A stretch of 16,953 nucleotides of DNA from Schlegelella_A sp038241255. Lineage in GTDB: Bacteria; Pseudomonadota; Gammaproteobacteria; Burkholderiales; Burkholderiaceae_C. Positions 6,028 to 13,181 of this stretch are shown here, one piece after another (the stretch's first letter is position 1; every line of letters begins with the position of its first letter). The stretch is taken from assembly GCA_038241255.1 (NCBI GenBank), contig JBBRFW010000076.1, positions 1 to 16,953 on the forward strand, written 5' to 3'. Position numbers and translations under genes: made by a program. Below the pieces are notes generated by a model that worked only from the letters and a program-made list of their open reading frames with translations, did no database searches and had not been told where the DNA came from.

Positions 6028-7071
6028 TCAAGCGGCGGCGAGCGCCTCGAGCAGAGCCTCGCAGGCCGGCGGCAGCGGCGCCTCCAGCTCGATCGGCTCG
6101 CCCGTCGCCGGATGCAGGAAGCGCAGCCGGCGGGCATGGAGGAACATCCGCTCGAAGCGGAGCGACGGCAGCTTCTGGCCGCGCGCCAATGCCCGGTTGA
6201 GGGCGAAATCGCCGTATTTGGGATCGCCGACGATGGCGTGGCCGGCATCGGCGAGATGCACCCGGATCTGATGAGTGCGGCCGGTCTTGAGCGTCACCTC
6301 GAGCAGGCTGAAGCCGGCGACGCGACGCGCGACCCGCACCAGGCTGATCGAGCGCCGGCCGCGCGCGTCGTCGGCACCGACGGCCCGCACGTGCCGACTG
6401 CCGTCGGCCGCGGTGTCCTTGCGCAGCGCGACGTCGATCACCTTGAGCGATTCCGGCCAGTCGCCGAGGACCAGCGCGGCGTAGACCTTGCCGACGGCGC
6501 GGCCGGGCTCGCGCGAGCGCAGGTCGTTCTGCAGCTTGACCAGCGCCGACCGCGTCTTCGCGACGAGCAGCAGGCCCGAGGTCTCCTTGTCGAGCCGGTG
6601 CACGAGCTCGAGAAAGGCGTCGTCCGGGCGAGCGCGCCGCATCTGCTCGATGACACCGAAGCTCTCGCCGCTGCCGCCGTGGACGGCGACGCCCGCCGGC
6701 TTGTCGATGCAGACGATCGCCTCGTCCTCGTGGACGACCGTGAACTCGCGGCCGGGCGCCGGCAGGCGCTCGCTGCGATCGGCGATTCGGACCGGCGGGA
6801 TGCGCACCTCGTCGGCGAGCGCGAGGCGGGTGTCCGCGCTGGCCCGGCCGCCGTTGACGCGCACTTCGCCCGAGCGGATGACGCGGTAGAGATGGGTCCG
6901 GGGCACCCCCTTGAGGATCTTGGCGAGAAAGTTGTCGAGCCGCTGCCCGTCGGAGCCGGCGTCGATGCGGACGTTTCGCACGACCGGTGCGGGAGCATCG
7001 TTGCGATCGGGAGAAGCGCCCGGGGCGGCCTTCTTGGGGCTGCCTTTGCGCCTTATAATGTGTTTCTCCAC
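6028..7071 (-). CDS. rluC: 23S rRNA pseudouridine synthase RluC
   Basis: Converts three uridines of 23S rRNA (955, 2504 and 2580 in E. coli) to pseudouridine. An S4 RNA-binding domain (QRLDNFLAKILKGVPRTHLY) is followed by the RluA-family catalytic domain: IDKPAGVAVHGG, then HRLDKETSG with catalytic Asp161 (codon 6589-6591), then RTHQIRVHLADAG and GDPKYG. With a GTG start at 7071 the protein has 347 residues; E. coli RluC has 319. A second GTG at 6981 would give 317 residues and remove a Lys/Arg-rich extension (HIIRRKGSPKK). Neither candidate has a good Shine-Dalgarno, so the start is uncertain. The frame stays open to 7260, but that part reads through the intergenic leader and is not believed. 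It is divergent from rne, as in many proteobacteria. Confidence 0.92.
   Translation of the reverse strand: MEKHIIRRKGSPKKAAPGASPDRNDAPAPVVRNVRIDAGSDGQRLDNFLAKILKGVPRTHLYRVIRSGEVRVNGGRASADTRLALADEVRIPPVRIADRSERLPAPGREFTVVHEDEAIVCIDKPAGVAVHGGSGESFGVIEQMRRARPDDAFLELVHRLDKETSGLLLVAKTRSALVKLQNDLRSREPGRAVGKVYAALVLGDWPESLKVIDVALRKDTAADGSRHVRAVGADDARGRRSISLVRVARRVAGFSLLEVTLKTGRTHQIRVHLADAGHAIVGDPKYGDFALNRALARGQKLPSLRFERMFLHARRLRFLHPATGEPIELEAPLPPACEALLEALAAA
7031..7059 (+). promoter_or_regulatory. Candidate rne promoter (perfect TATAAT), overlapping the rluC 5' end
   Basis: TATAAT at 7054-7059 is a perfect -10 box, preceded by TTCTTG (7031-7036, a poor -35) at a 17-bp spacing. A start near 7066 would give rne a leader of about 490 nt; E. 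coli rne has 361 nt. The same AT-rich island read on the minus strand gives TATAAG (7057-7052) with TTGGGC (7081-7076), 18 bp apart, which could serve rluC if its true start is the inner GTG at 6981. Confidence 0.45.
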
Positions 7072-7554
7072 TCTCGCCCAAGTTGTTGATTTTTCAGAGT
7101 TTAGCGTCGCGATTCCGAGCGACGCGGCGGCTTGAGGGAGCTGGCCGGATCCCGTTCCGGCCACACGGTGATGCAACGTCGCGTCGCCCGGGCAGGCAGC
7201 GTCCCCATGCGACGCCGCGGCCCCGAAGCGCGACGGCAGAGCAAACAAGAAAGAATCCACGACAAGGTTTCCCGGCCGAAGACGATCGCAGGTTTCGGGC
7301 TTTCACCCGATCCCGCACCCTCGCGCTCCGGCCTGCGTCCAGTGATCGCAAGCTTGCACCCAAGCCCTCATCTCACTGTCTCGCTCGCGCCAACGCTGGC
7401 GGAGCCCGCGGTCGCCTGACCGCGCCGGCTTCCCCGTCAGTCCAGGGCGATTCCTTCCGGTTCCTCTCGTTTCTCGTGCATCTGTTTGCCGTCGCGGCTT
7501 GCCGCGGCGGCGCGATTGAGCGCAGCCCAAGGTGGCCGCGCTGAAGGAGTGCAG
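7072..7554 (+). other. rluC-rne intergenic region, probable long structured rne leader
   Basis: About 480 bases without a credible protein gene. Three stem-loops stand out: TGGCCGG/CCGGCCA (7142-7163, 8-nt loop), CGCGGTC/GACCGCG (7407-7424, GCCT loop, extended by AGCC/GGCT to 7403-7430), and 7488-7511, where two 11-base arms pair with one G-U, leaving a stable stem of about nine pairs. The last lies 32 nt before the rne ribosome-binding site. In E. coli, RNase E autoregulates by cleaving its own long leader, guided by hairpins hp2 and hp3; a comparable role is inferred here. A pyrimidine-rich stretch (about 7450-7480) is single-stranded-looking and a plausible cleavage zone. Confidence 0.55.
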
Positions 7555-10500
7555 ATGAAACGCATGCTGATCAACGCGACGCAGCCCGAAGAGCGTCGCC
7601 TGGCCATCGTCGATGGCCAGAAGCTGATGGATTTCGAGACCGAGATCGAGGGTCGCGAGCAGAGGAAGGGCAACATCTACAAGGCGGTCGTGACGCGAGT
7701 CGAGCCCTCACTCGAGGCCTGTTTCGTCGACTACGGCGAGGACCGCCACGGTTTCCTGCCGTTCAAGGAAATCTCGAAGAACTACTTCCGCGAAGGCACC
7801 GACGCGCGCACCGCGCGCATCCAGGACGCGATCAAGGACGGCGACAACCTGCTGGTCCAGGTCGAGAAGGAAGAGCGCGGCAACAAAGGCGCGGCATTGA
7901 CGACCTTCGTGTCGCTCGCCGGCCGCTATCTCGTGCTGATGCCCAACAACCCGCGCGGCGGCGGCGTCTCGCGCCGGATCGAAGGCGAGGACCGGGAAGA
8001 GCTGAAGGAAAACCTCGACCAGCTCGAGTACCCCAAGGGCATGAGCCTGATCGCCCGCACCGCCGGCATCGGCCGCAGCGCCCCCGAGCTGCAGTGGGAC
8101 CTGAACTACATGCTCAAGCTCTGGACCGCCATCGACGGCGCGGCCAAGGCAAGCAAGGGCGCCTTTCTGATCTACCAGGAAAGCTCGCTCGTCATCCGCG
8201 CCATCCGCGACTATTTCACCGCCGACGTCGGCGAGATCCTGATCGACACCGACGACATCTACGAGCAGGCGCAGCAGTTCATGAGCCATGTGATGCCGGA
8301 GACGGCTCACAGGGTGAAGCGCTACCGCGACGACGCGGCCCTGTTCTCGCGCTTCCAGATCGAGCACCAGATCGAGACGGCCTTCGCGCGCACGGTGAAC
8401 CTGCCTTCGGGCGGCGCGATCGTCATCGACCACACCGAGGCGCTGGTCTCGGTCGACGTCAACTCGGCGCGCTCGACGCGCGGCAGCGACATCGAGGAGA
8501 CGGCGACCCGTACCAACCTCGAGGCCGCCGACGAGATCGCGCGCCAGATGCGCCTGCGCGACCTTGGTGGCCTGATCGTCGTCGACTTCATCGACATGGA
8601 AGAGTCGAAGAACCGGCGCGAGGTCGAGACGCGGCTGCGCGATGCTCTGCGCTCCGACCGCGCCCGCGTCCAGTTCTCGTCGATCTCGAAGTTCGGCCTC
8701 CTCGAGATGAGCCGGCAGCGCCTGCGCCCCGCGCTCAGCGAAGGCAGCCACATCACCTGCCCGCGCTGCAACGGCACCGGCCACATCCGCGACACCGAGT
8801 CGAGTGCCCTGCAGATCCTGCGCATGGTCCAGGAGGAGTCGATGAAGGACAACACCGCGGCTGTGCACGTTCAAGTACCGGTCGAGGTGACGTCGTTCCT
8901 CCTTAACGAGAAGCGCACGGAGATCACCAAGATCGAGCTCAAGCAGCGCGTCACCGTGCTGCTCGTGCCGAACAAGAACCTCGAGACGCCGAACTATCGG
9001 CTCGAGCGCCTGCGCCACGACGATCCGCGTCTCGAGAACCTGCAGGCCAGCTACACGATGGTCGACGAGCAGGAAGAGGAAGTCGGCATCACGCGGCGCG
9101 AGAAGACCAAGGCCAAGCAGGAGCCGGTCATCAAAGGCATTCTGCCCGAGACGCCCGCGCCGGCGCCGGTCGAACGGCCGCAGCCCGTCGCCGCCGCGCC
9201 GATCGCAGCGGCCCCGGCGGCAAAGGCGCAGCGCCTGCCCGTCTCGCGGCCGGCGGCGCCGGAAGCGGCGCCTGCGGGCGGCGGGTTCTTCGCCTGGGTC
9301 AAGGGATTGTTCGGCGCACCGGTCGAGCCATCGGCGGCTCCCACGTTGAAGGCGCTTCCCGCATCCGCAGCGACACCGGCCGGCGAAGCGCCGCGACGTG
9401 ATCGAAGCGATCGAAGCGATCGAGGCGATCGAGGCGATCGCAACGACCGCGGTGGCCGAGGCGGACGGGGTGGGCGCGGCCGCGGCGAGCGCGCCGAGCG
9501 CTCTGCCGACCGCCCTGCCGACGCGGCGGACAGCCAGGGCCGCGGCCGGCGCGGCGAGCGACCCGCCGACCCGAACCGGAGCAGCGAAGGCGCCGATGGA
9601 CGCGACACCCGTGAACCCCGCGAAGCGCGCGAGACGCGGGAAGGACGGGAACCCCGCGAAGGGCGTGAACCGCGCGAAGGACGCGAGCCGCGTGAATCGC
9701 GTGAACCGCGCGACGGTCGCGGCGGACGCGGCGAGCGGGGCGCAGCCCGCAACGAGCCGCGTGCCGAAGACGGCCGCGGCGAACCGAGGCGCGATGCCCG
9801 CAGCGGCGACGCAGCGCGGCCGCCGGGTGACGGCCGCGACGGACCGATGGCGGCCGGCGAGGAGCCGGGGCATGCGCAGACCTTCGTCGACACGTTGCCG
9901 AACCCGCAGGCCGCCGAGGCAGGCGAGGCCGGCGAGCGCCAGGGCCGTCGCCGCAACCGACGCGGCGGACGCGGACGCGATCGGGACGACACGCGTTCCG
10001 GCGAGGGCAGCGAAGCCGCCGTCGAGCCGAACGGCAGCGAGGGTGGTGTCACCGCGATGAGTTCGGAGCCGAGGAATCCCACGCGCTCCGGCGAGTCGGG
10101 GTCGGACGTCGAGAACGCCGGCGGCAACGAGCCCATCGTTGTCGCGGACCCGCTCCGCGACAGCGACCTCGCCGGGTCGGTGGGCGACGCCGTGGCCGGC
10201 GAGCCGCGCGGCGAAGGAAGCAGGCGCCGCGGACGCGGCGGCCGCGGCCGGGACCGCGATCGTGGTCCGCGCGAGGGCGAGGCCGTCGCCGGCGATGCCG
10301 GCGCCGACTCGGGCCATGCCGTCGCCGATCTGGACCATGGTGCTGCCGACGCGGGCGATGGCCCGGCCGACGCGCGCGATCGCAGCGACGGTGCGGGCAG
10401 CGAGGCAGCCGTGCCTCGGGGCAACTGGCGCGACGATTCGCGCCAGAAGGCGCGACCCGACGCCATGACGGCAGAGGCCGATGCCCCGCGGGAGCGCAGC

Positions 10501-10848
10501 GAGGAAGCGCCGCCACCCGCGGTGCGCGATTCGCGGCGTGCAGCCGAGCCGGCGACGACGCCGACCGTGGCGAGCACGCCACCGACGACGCATTACGCGC
10601 TGCCGCTGGATTCGCTCGTCGCGGTCGCTGAATCGGCGGGCCTTCAATGGGTGAACTCCGACGTGCAGAAGATCGAGGCGGCTCAGGCAGCGATGGCCGC
10701 GGCGACCGAGCCGATCCGCGTTTCGCGCGACATTCCGCCCGTCGCGCCGATCGATCAAGGGCCGCTCGTGCTCGTCGAAACGAAGAAGGACCTGGCTCAG
10801 GTCAAGCTGCCGTTCGAGACGACGCCGCGCGAAACGCAGGGCCTCTGA
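7555..10848 (+). CDS. rne: Ribonuclease E
   Basis: Essential endoribonuclease for mRNA decay and rRNA/tRNA processing, and scaffold of the RNA degradosome; 1097 residues. The ATG at 7555 is preceded by AAGGAG (7544-7549) at a 5-nt spacing and gives the canonical MKRMLINATQPEE start; the frame opens earlier (7486) but without family similarity. The catalytic half is complete: S1 domain (about 37-125), 5'-monophosphate sensor R168 in IARTAGIGRS, Mg2+ ligands D301 (SVDVNSARS) and D344 (VVDFIDM), and the zinc-link CPRC at 402-405. After about residue 520 the protein is disordered. FFAWVKGLFG (578-587) matches in place and character the membrane-targeting helix of E. coli RNase E. The tail has RGG/RSD triplets (614-640), RE-x triplets (686-722) and two further Arg-rich patches (about 797-812 and 886-906) among acidic stretches. 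It ends in LVLVETKKDLAQVKLPFE, plausibly a partner-binding motif. Confidence 0.97.
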   Translation: MKRMLINATQPEERRLAIVDGQKLMDFETEIEGREQRKGNIYKAVVTRVEPSLEACFVDYGEDRHGFLPFKEISKNYFREGTDARTARIQDAIKDGDNLLVQVEKEERGNKGAALTTFVSLAGRYLVLMPNNPRGGGVSRRIEGEDREELKENLDQLEYPKGMSLIARTAGIGRSAPELQWDLNYMLKLWTAIDGAAKASKGAFLIYQESSLVIRAIRDYFTADVGEILIDTDDIYEQAQQFMSHVMPETAHRVKRYRDDAALFSRFQIEHQIETAFARTVNLPSGGAIVIDHTEALVSVDVNSARSTRGSDIEETATRTNLEAADEIARQMRLRDLGGLIVVDFIDMEESKNRREVETRLRDALRSDRARVQFSSISKFGLLEMSRQRLRPALSEGSHITCPRCNGTGHIRDTESSALQILRMVQEESMKDNTAAVHVQVPVEVTSFLLNEKRTEITKIELKQRVTVLLVPNKNLETPNYRLERLRHDDPRLENLQASYTMVDEQEEEVGITRREKTKAKQEPVIKGILPETPAPAPVERPQPVAAAPIAAAPAAKAQRLPVSRPAAPEAAPAGGGFFAWVKGLFGAPVEPSAAPTLKALPASAATPAGEAPRRDRSDRSDRGDRGDRNDRGGRGGRGGRGRGERAERSADRPADAADSQGRGRRGERPADPNRSSEGADGRDTREPREARETREGREPREGREPREGREPRESREPRDGRGGRGERGAARNEPRAEDGRGEPRRDARSGDAARPPGDGRDGPMAAGEEPGHAQTFVDTLPNPQAAEAGEAGERQGRRRNRRGGRGRDRDDTRSGEGSEAAVEPNGSEGGVTAMSSEPRNPTRSGESGSDVENAGGNEPIVVADPLRDSDLAGSVGDAVAGEPRGEGSRRRGRGGRGRDRDRGPREGEAVAGDAGADSGHAVADLDHGAADAGDGPADARDRSDGAGSEAAVPRGNWRDDSRQKARPDAMTAEADAPRERSEEAPPPAVRDSRRAAEPATTPTVASTPPTTHYALPLDSLVAVAESAGLQWVNSDVQKIEAAQAAMAAATEPIRVSRDIPPVAPIDQGPLVLVETKKDLAQVKLPFETTPRETQGL
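9400..9444 (+). repeat. 9-bp tandem repeat in rne (RSD/RGD triplets)
   Basis: Five consecutive 9-base units: GATCGAAGC twice, GATCGAGGC twice, then the degenerate GATCGCAAC. They encode repeating Arg-x-Asp triplets and run into an RGG stretch. Unit length is a multiple of three, so copy-number change would keep the frame. Confidence 0.9.
9610..9720 (+). repeat. Degenerate 9-bp repeat in rne (RE-x triplets)
   Basis: About twelve triplets of the form Arg-Glu-x (x is Pro, Ala, Thr, Gly or Ser, the last being Arg-Asp-Gly), residues 686-722 of RNase E, from imperfect 9-base units. The regular alternation of opposite charges contrasts with the purely basic RGG part just upstream. Confidence 0.85.
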
Positions 10849-10866
10849 GCGAACGAGTCCGTTGAG

Positions 10867-10900
10867 AAAGGCGCCGCGGTCCGTCCGCGGCGCCTTTTTT
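10867..10900 (+). terminator. Intrinsic terminator of rne
   Basis: A perfect 10-bp GC stem (GGCGCCGCGG at 10870-10879, CCGCGGCGCC at 10885-10894) with a TCCGT loop, flanked by AAA and followed by TTTTTT. It begins about 20 nt after the rne stop. Read on the minus strand it follows nagZ closely with a weaker TTTCTC tail, so it may act in both directions between these convergent genes. Confidence 0.95.
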
Positions 10901-10912
10901 CTTGTGAGCGGC

Positions 10913-11998
10913 TTAGGGCAGGCGCTCGAGCGCCCGCTGGTACGCGGGCAGGTGCATGAGATCGTCCCAGGCGATGGGCGCCGTCTGCGGCAGCAGGTCG
11001 AGCCGGCGCGCCTCGCCATCGGGGTCGAACTGCCAGCCGCCCGCGGCCTCGGCGGCGTGCAGCTCGTCGAGCAGGGAATCGACCGCGGCGCCGCCGTCGA
11101 GCGACTGATTGCAAAGCAGCACCATGTCGCAGCCGGCGGAGAGGGCGAGCGCGGCCGCTTCGGCATACGTCACCTCGGCGCCGCCGATGCTGCGTGCCCC
11201 GGCCATGCTCAGGTCGTCGCTGAAGACGGCGCCTTCGAAGCCGAGCCGATTGCGCAGGATCTCGCGCAGCCAACGTGCCGAGAAGCCCGCCGGGCGGGCG
11301 TCGACGCGCGGATAGATCACGTGCGCCGGCATCACGCTGGCGAGCGCGCCGGCGAGCCATTCGTAGGGCCGCGCATCGTCGCCGAGGATCTCCTCGAGGG
11401 CGCGATCGTCGACCGGGATCTCGAGGTGGCTGTCGGCGGGGACGAATCCGTGGCCGGGGAAATGCTTGCCGCAGTTGGGCATGCCTGCCTGGAGCAAACC
11501 ATGCGTCACGCCGGCCGCGAGCAGCGAGACGACGCGGGGATCGCGGTGGAACGCGCGGTCGCCGATGACGCTGCTGCCGCCGTGATCGAGGTCGAGGACG
11601 GGCGTGAAGCTGAGGTCGACGCCGCAGGCGCGCAGCTCGGCGCCAATGACGTGGCCGGTGGCCCGCGCGGCCTCGATCGCACGCATCGCGCCGCTGCCTG
11701 GGCCACCGCCGCCGTCGTCCATCCACATCTCGCCGAGCGCGCGCATCGGCGGCAGCGCCGTGAAGCCGTCGCTGCGGAATCGCTGGACGCGTCCGCCTTC
11801 GTGGTCGACGCAGACCAGCAGGTCGCCGCGGATCGACTTGGCCTCGGCGACCAGCTCGGTGAGCTGGAGTCGATCGCGCCAGTTGCGCGCGAAGAGGACG
11901 ATGCCGCCGGTGAGCGGATGGGCAAGGCGGCGGCGATCCGCCGCGTCGAGCGCGAGGCCGGCGACGTCGAGGATCACCGGTGCATGGTCGCGATTCAT
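10913..11998 (-). CDS. nagZ: Beta-N-acetylhexosaminidase NagZ
   Basis: Cytoplasmic glycoside hydrolase family 3 enzyme that removes N-acetylglucosamine from 1,6-anhydro-muropeptides during peptidoglycan recycling; its products can signal beta-lactamase induction in some species. It has 361 residues. Recognisable motifs: GGIVLFARN (31-39), CVDHEGGRVQRF (63-74), the GH3 signature KHFPGHG (178-184) followed by D189-S-H191 of the flexible catalytic loop, and the nucleophile in FSDDLSMAGA (D261 or D262). The single domain, without the second GH3 domain, is typical of NagZ. The ATG at 11998 overlaps the acpS stop (ATGA). The frame is open far upstream (to 12799), but that part runs antisense-frame through acpS and pdxJ and is rejected. 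It is the last gene of the eight-gene cluster, facing the rne terminator. Confidence 0.96.
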   Translation of the reverse strand: MNRDHAPVILDVAGLALDAADRRRLAHPLTGGIVLFARNWRDRLQLTELVAEAKSIRGDLLVCVDHEGGRVQRFRSDGFTALPPMRALGEMWMDDGGGGPGSGAMRAIEAARATGHVIGAELRACGVDLSFTPVLDLDHGGSSVIGDRAFHRDPRVVSLLAAGVTHGLLQAGMPNCGKHFPGHGFVPADSHLEIPVDDRALEEILGDDARPYEWLAGALASVMPAHVIYPRVDARPAGFSARWLREILRNRLGFEGAVFSDDLSMAGARSIGGAEVTYAEAAALALSAGCDMVLLCNQSLDGGAAVDSLLDELHAAEAAGGWQFDPDGEARRLDLLPQTAPIAWDDLMHLPAYQRALERLP

Positions 11999-12399
11999 CG
12001 TGCGAGCTCCTCCTGTTCGACGACGACGAAGCTCGCCGCGTAATCGGCCTCGTCGGTGACGCTGACGTGGGCGCGCAGGCGGCGCGTCGCGAACCAGTCC
12101 GCGAGCGCGCCGTGCAAACGGATCTCCGGCTTGCCGCTCGGCCGCTTGGCGATCTCGCAGCTGCGCCAGCTCATCGGCATGCGCATGCCGAGACCGATCG
12201 CCTTCGAGAACGCCTCCTTCGCGGAGAAGCGCGTCGCCAGGTAGCGGACGCCGCGCTCCTCGAGCTGGGTCCGGCGGGTGTGGAATGTTTCGATCTCGTG
12301 CGGGCCGAGGACGCGCTCGGCGAAGCGGTCGCCGCGGCGCGCGAGCACCGCACGGATGCGACGCACGTCGCAGAGGTCGGTGCCGACGCCGAAGATCAC
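11995..12399 (-). CDS. acpS: Holo-[acyl-carrier-protein] synthase AcpS
   Basis: Transfers 4'-phosphopantetheine from CoA to a serine of acyl carrier protein, activating it for fatty-acid synthesis. It has 134 residues. Motifs: GVGTDLCDVRRI near the N-terminus (the Asp binds Mg2+), the RVLGPHEIETF segment and the FSAKEAFSKAIGLGM signature with its conserved Glu and Lys. The start is a GTG at 12397-12399, chosen because it overlaps the pdxJ stop by GTGA and puts the conserved IFGVGTDL right at the N-terminus; a longer frame upstream has no family similarity. The 3' end overlaps nagZ by four bases. The pdxJ-acpS pair is a conserved proteobacterial arrangement. Confidence 0.95.
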   Translation of the reverse strand: MIFGVGTDLCDVRRIRAVLARRGDRFAERVLGPHEIETFHTRRTQLEERGVRYLATRFSAKEAFSKAIGLGMRMPMSWRSCEIAKRPSGKPEIRLHGALADWFATRRLRAHVSVTDEADYAASFVVVEQEELAR

Positions 12400-13181
12400 G
12401 GCGCGGCAGCCGAGTCGATGACGCGCCGGTACGCGTGCACGGCCTCGGCCATGCCGAGCTCGAGCGCGTCGGCAACGAAGGCGTGGCCGATCGAGACCTC
12501 GAGCACGCCCGGGACGGCGCCGAGAAAGGCGCCGAGGTTGTCGCGGTTGAGGTCGTGGCCGGCATTGACGCCGAGGCCGAAACCCTGCGCGGCCTCGGCC
12601 GCCGCGCGAAAGAAGGCGAGCGAGCGCACCTGCGCTGCCGTTCCCCACGCTTGCGCGTAAGGCTCGGTGTAGAGCTCGATGCGGTCGGCACCCACCGCCT
12701 GCGCCGGTTCCATCGCCGGCGCGTCGGCGTCCATGAACAGGCTGACACGAACGCCGAGCGCGCGCGCCTCGGCGACCAGGATCGCGAGCCGGCCGCCATC
12801 GGCGCGCAGATCCCAGCCGTGATCGGAGGTCGCCTGCGCGGCAGCGTCGGGAACGAAGGTGCATTGCTGCGGCCGCAACTCGCGGACCAGCGGCATCAGG
12901 TTCTGAAAGGGATTGCCTTCGATGTTGAGCTCGGCCTCGGGCCAGTCCTTCAGCAGTGCCGCGAGCTCGCGCACGTCGGCGCCGCGAATGTGGCGCTCGT
13001 CGGGCCGCGGATGCACCGTGATGCCGTGCGCGCCCGCCTCCAGCGCGATCCGCGCCAGGCCGACGACGCTCGGGATCGCGAGCGGCCGCTGGTTGCGCAG
13101 CAGTGCGATCTTGTTGACGTTGACGGAGAGCGCGGCCGATGTGCTGCGCCGGTCCTGTCCGGTGGTGACGAGGGGGTTCAT
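12396..13181 (-). CDS. pdxJ: Pyridoxine 5'-phosphate synthase PdxJ
   Basis: Condenses 1-deoxy-D-xylulose 5-phosphate with 3-amino-2-oxopropyl phosphate to form pyridoxine 5'-phosphate in the DXP-dependent vitamin B6 pathway. It is a TIM-barrel protein of 261 residues, slightly longer than E. coli PdxJ (243) owing to an N-terminal extension. Conserved segments: LSVNVNKIALLRN, TVHPRPDERHIR (catalytic H57), NIEGNP (E88), TFVPD, DHGWD, RIELYTEPYA, VNAGHDLN (H209) and VSIGHAFVADAL. The HPRPDERHIR form and longer length suit the proteobacterial subgroup. The ATG overlaps the recO stop by four bases and the 3' end overlaps the acpS GTG by four, so translation of recO-pdxJ-acpS-nagZ looks fully coupled. 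Confidence 0.97.
   Translation of the reverse strand: MNPLVTTGQDRRSTSAALSVNVNKIALLRNQRPLAIPSVVGLARIALEAGAHGITVHPRPDERHIRGADVRELAALLKDWPEAELNIEGNPFQNLMPLVRELRPQQCTFVPDAAAQATSDHGWDLRADGGRLAILVAEARALGVRVSLFMDADAPAMEPAQAVGADRIELYTEPYAQAWGTAAQVRSLAFFRAAAEAAQGFGLGVNAGHDLNRDNLGAFLGAVPGVLEVSIGHAFVADALELGMAEAVHAYRRVIDSAAAP

Noticed and set aside
5237..7081. 614-codon minus-strand frame through the lipoprotein and rluC
   Set aside because: Arg/Pro/Gly-rich shadow in another frame of rluC and the lipoprotein gene, without recognisable domains.
7083..7544. 153-codon plus-strand frame before rne
   Set aside because: No family motifs, Arg/Pro-rich translation, no ribosome-binding site; the region is better explained as the structured rne leader.
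9397..9720. Repeats considered as a CRISPR array
   Set aside because: Units are 9 bases, contiguous, in frame and without unique spacers; they encode amino-acid triplets in RNase E.
7708..11166. 1152-codon open frame on the minus strand, antisense to rne
   Set aside because: Composition artefact of GC-rich DNA: it mirrors codon structure of rne, has Ala/Arg-rich low-complexity translation, no family motif, and runs into nagZ.
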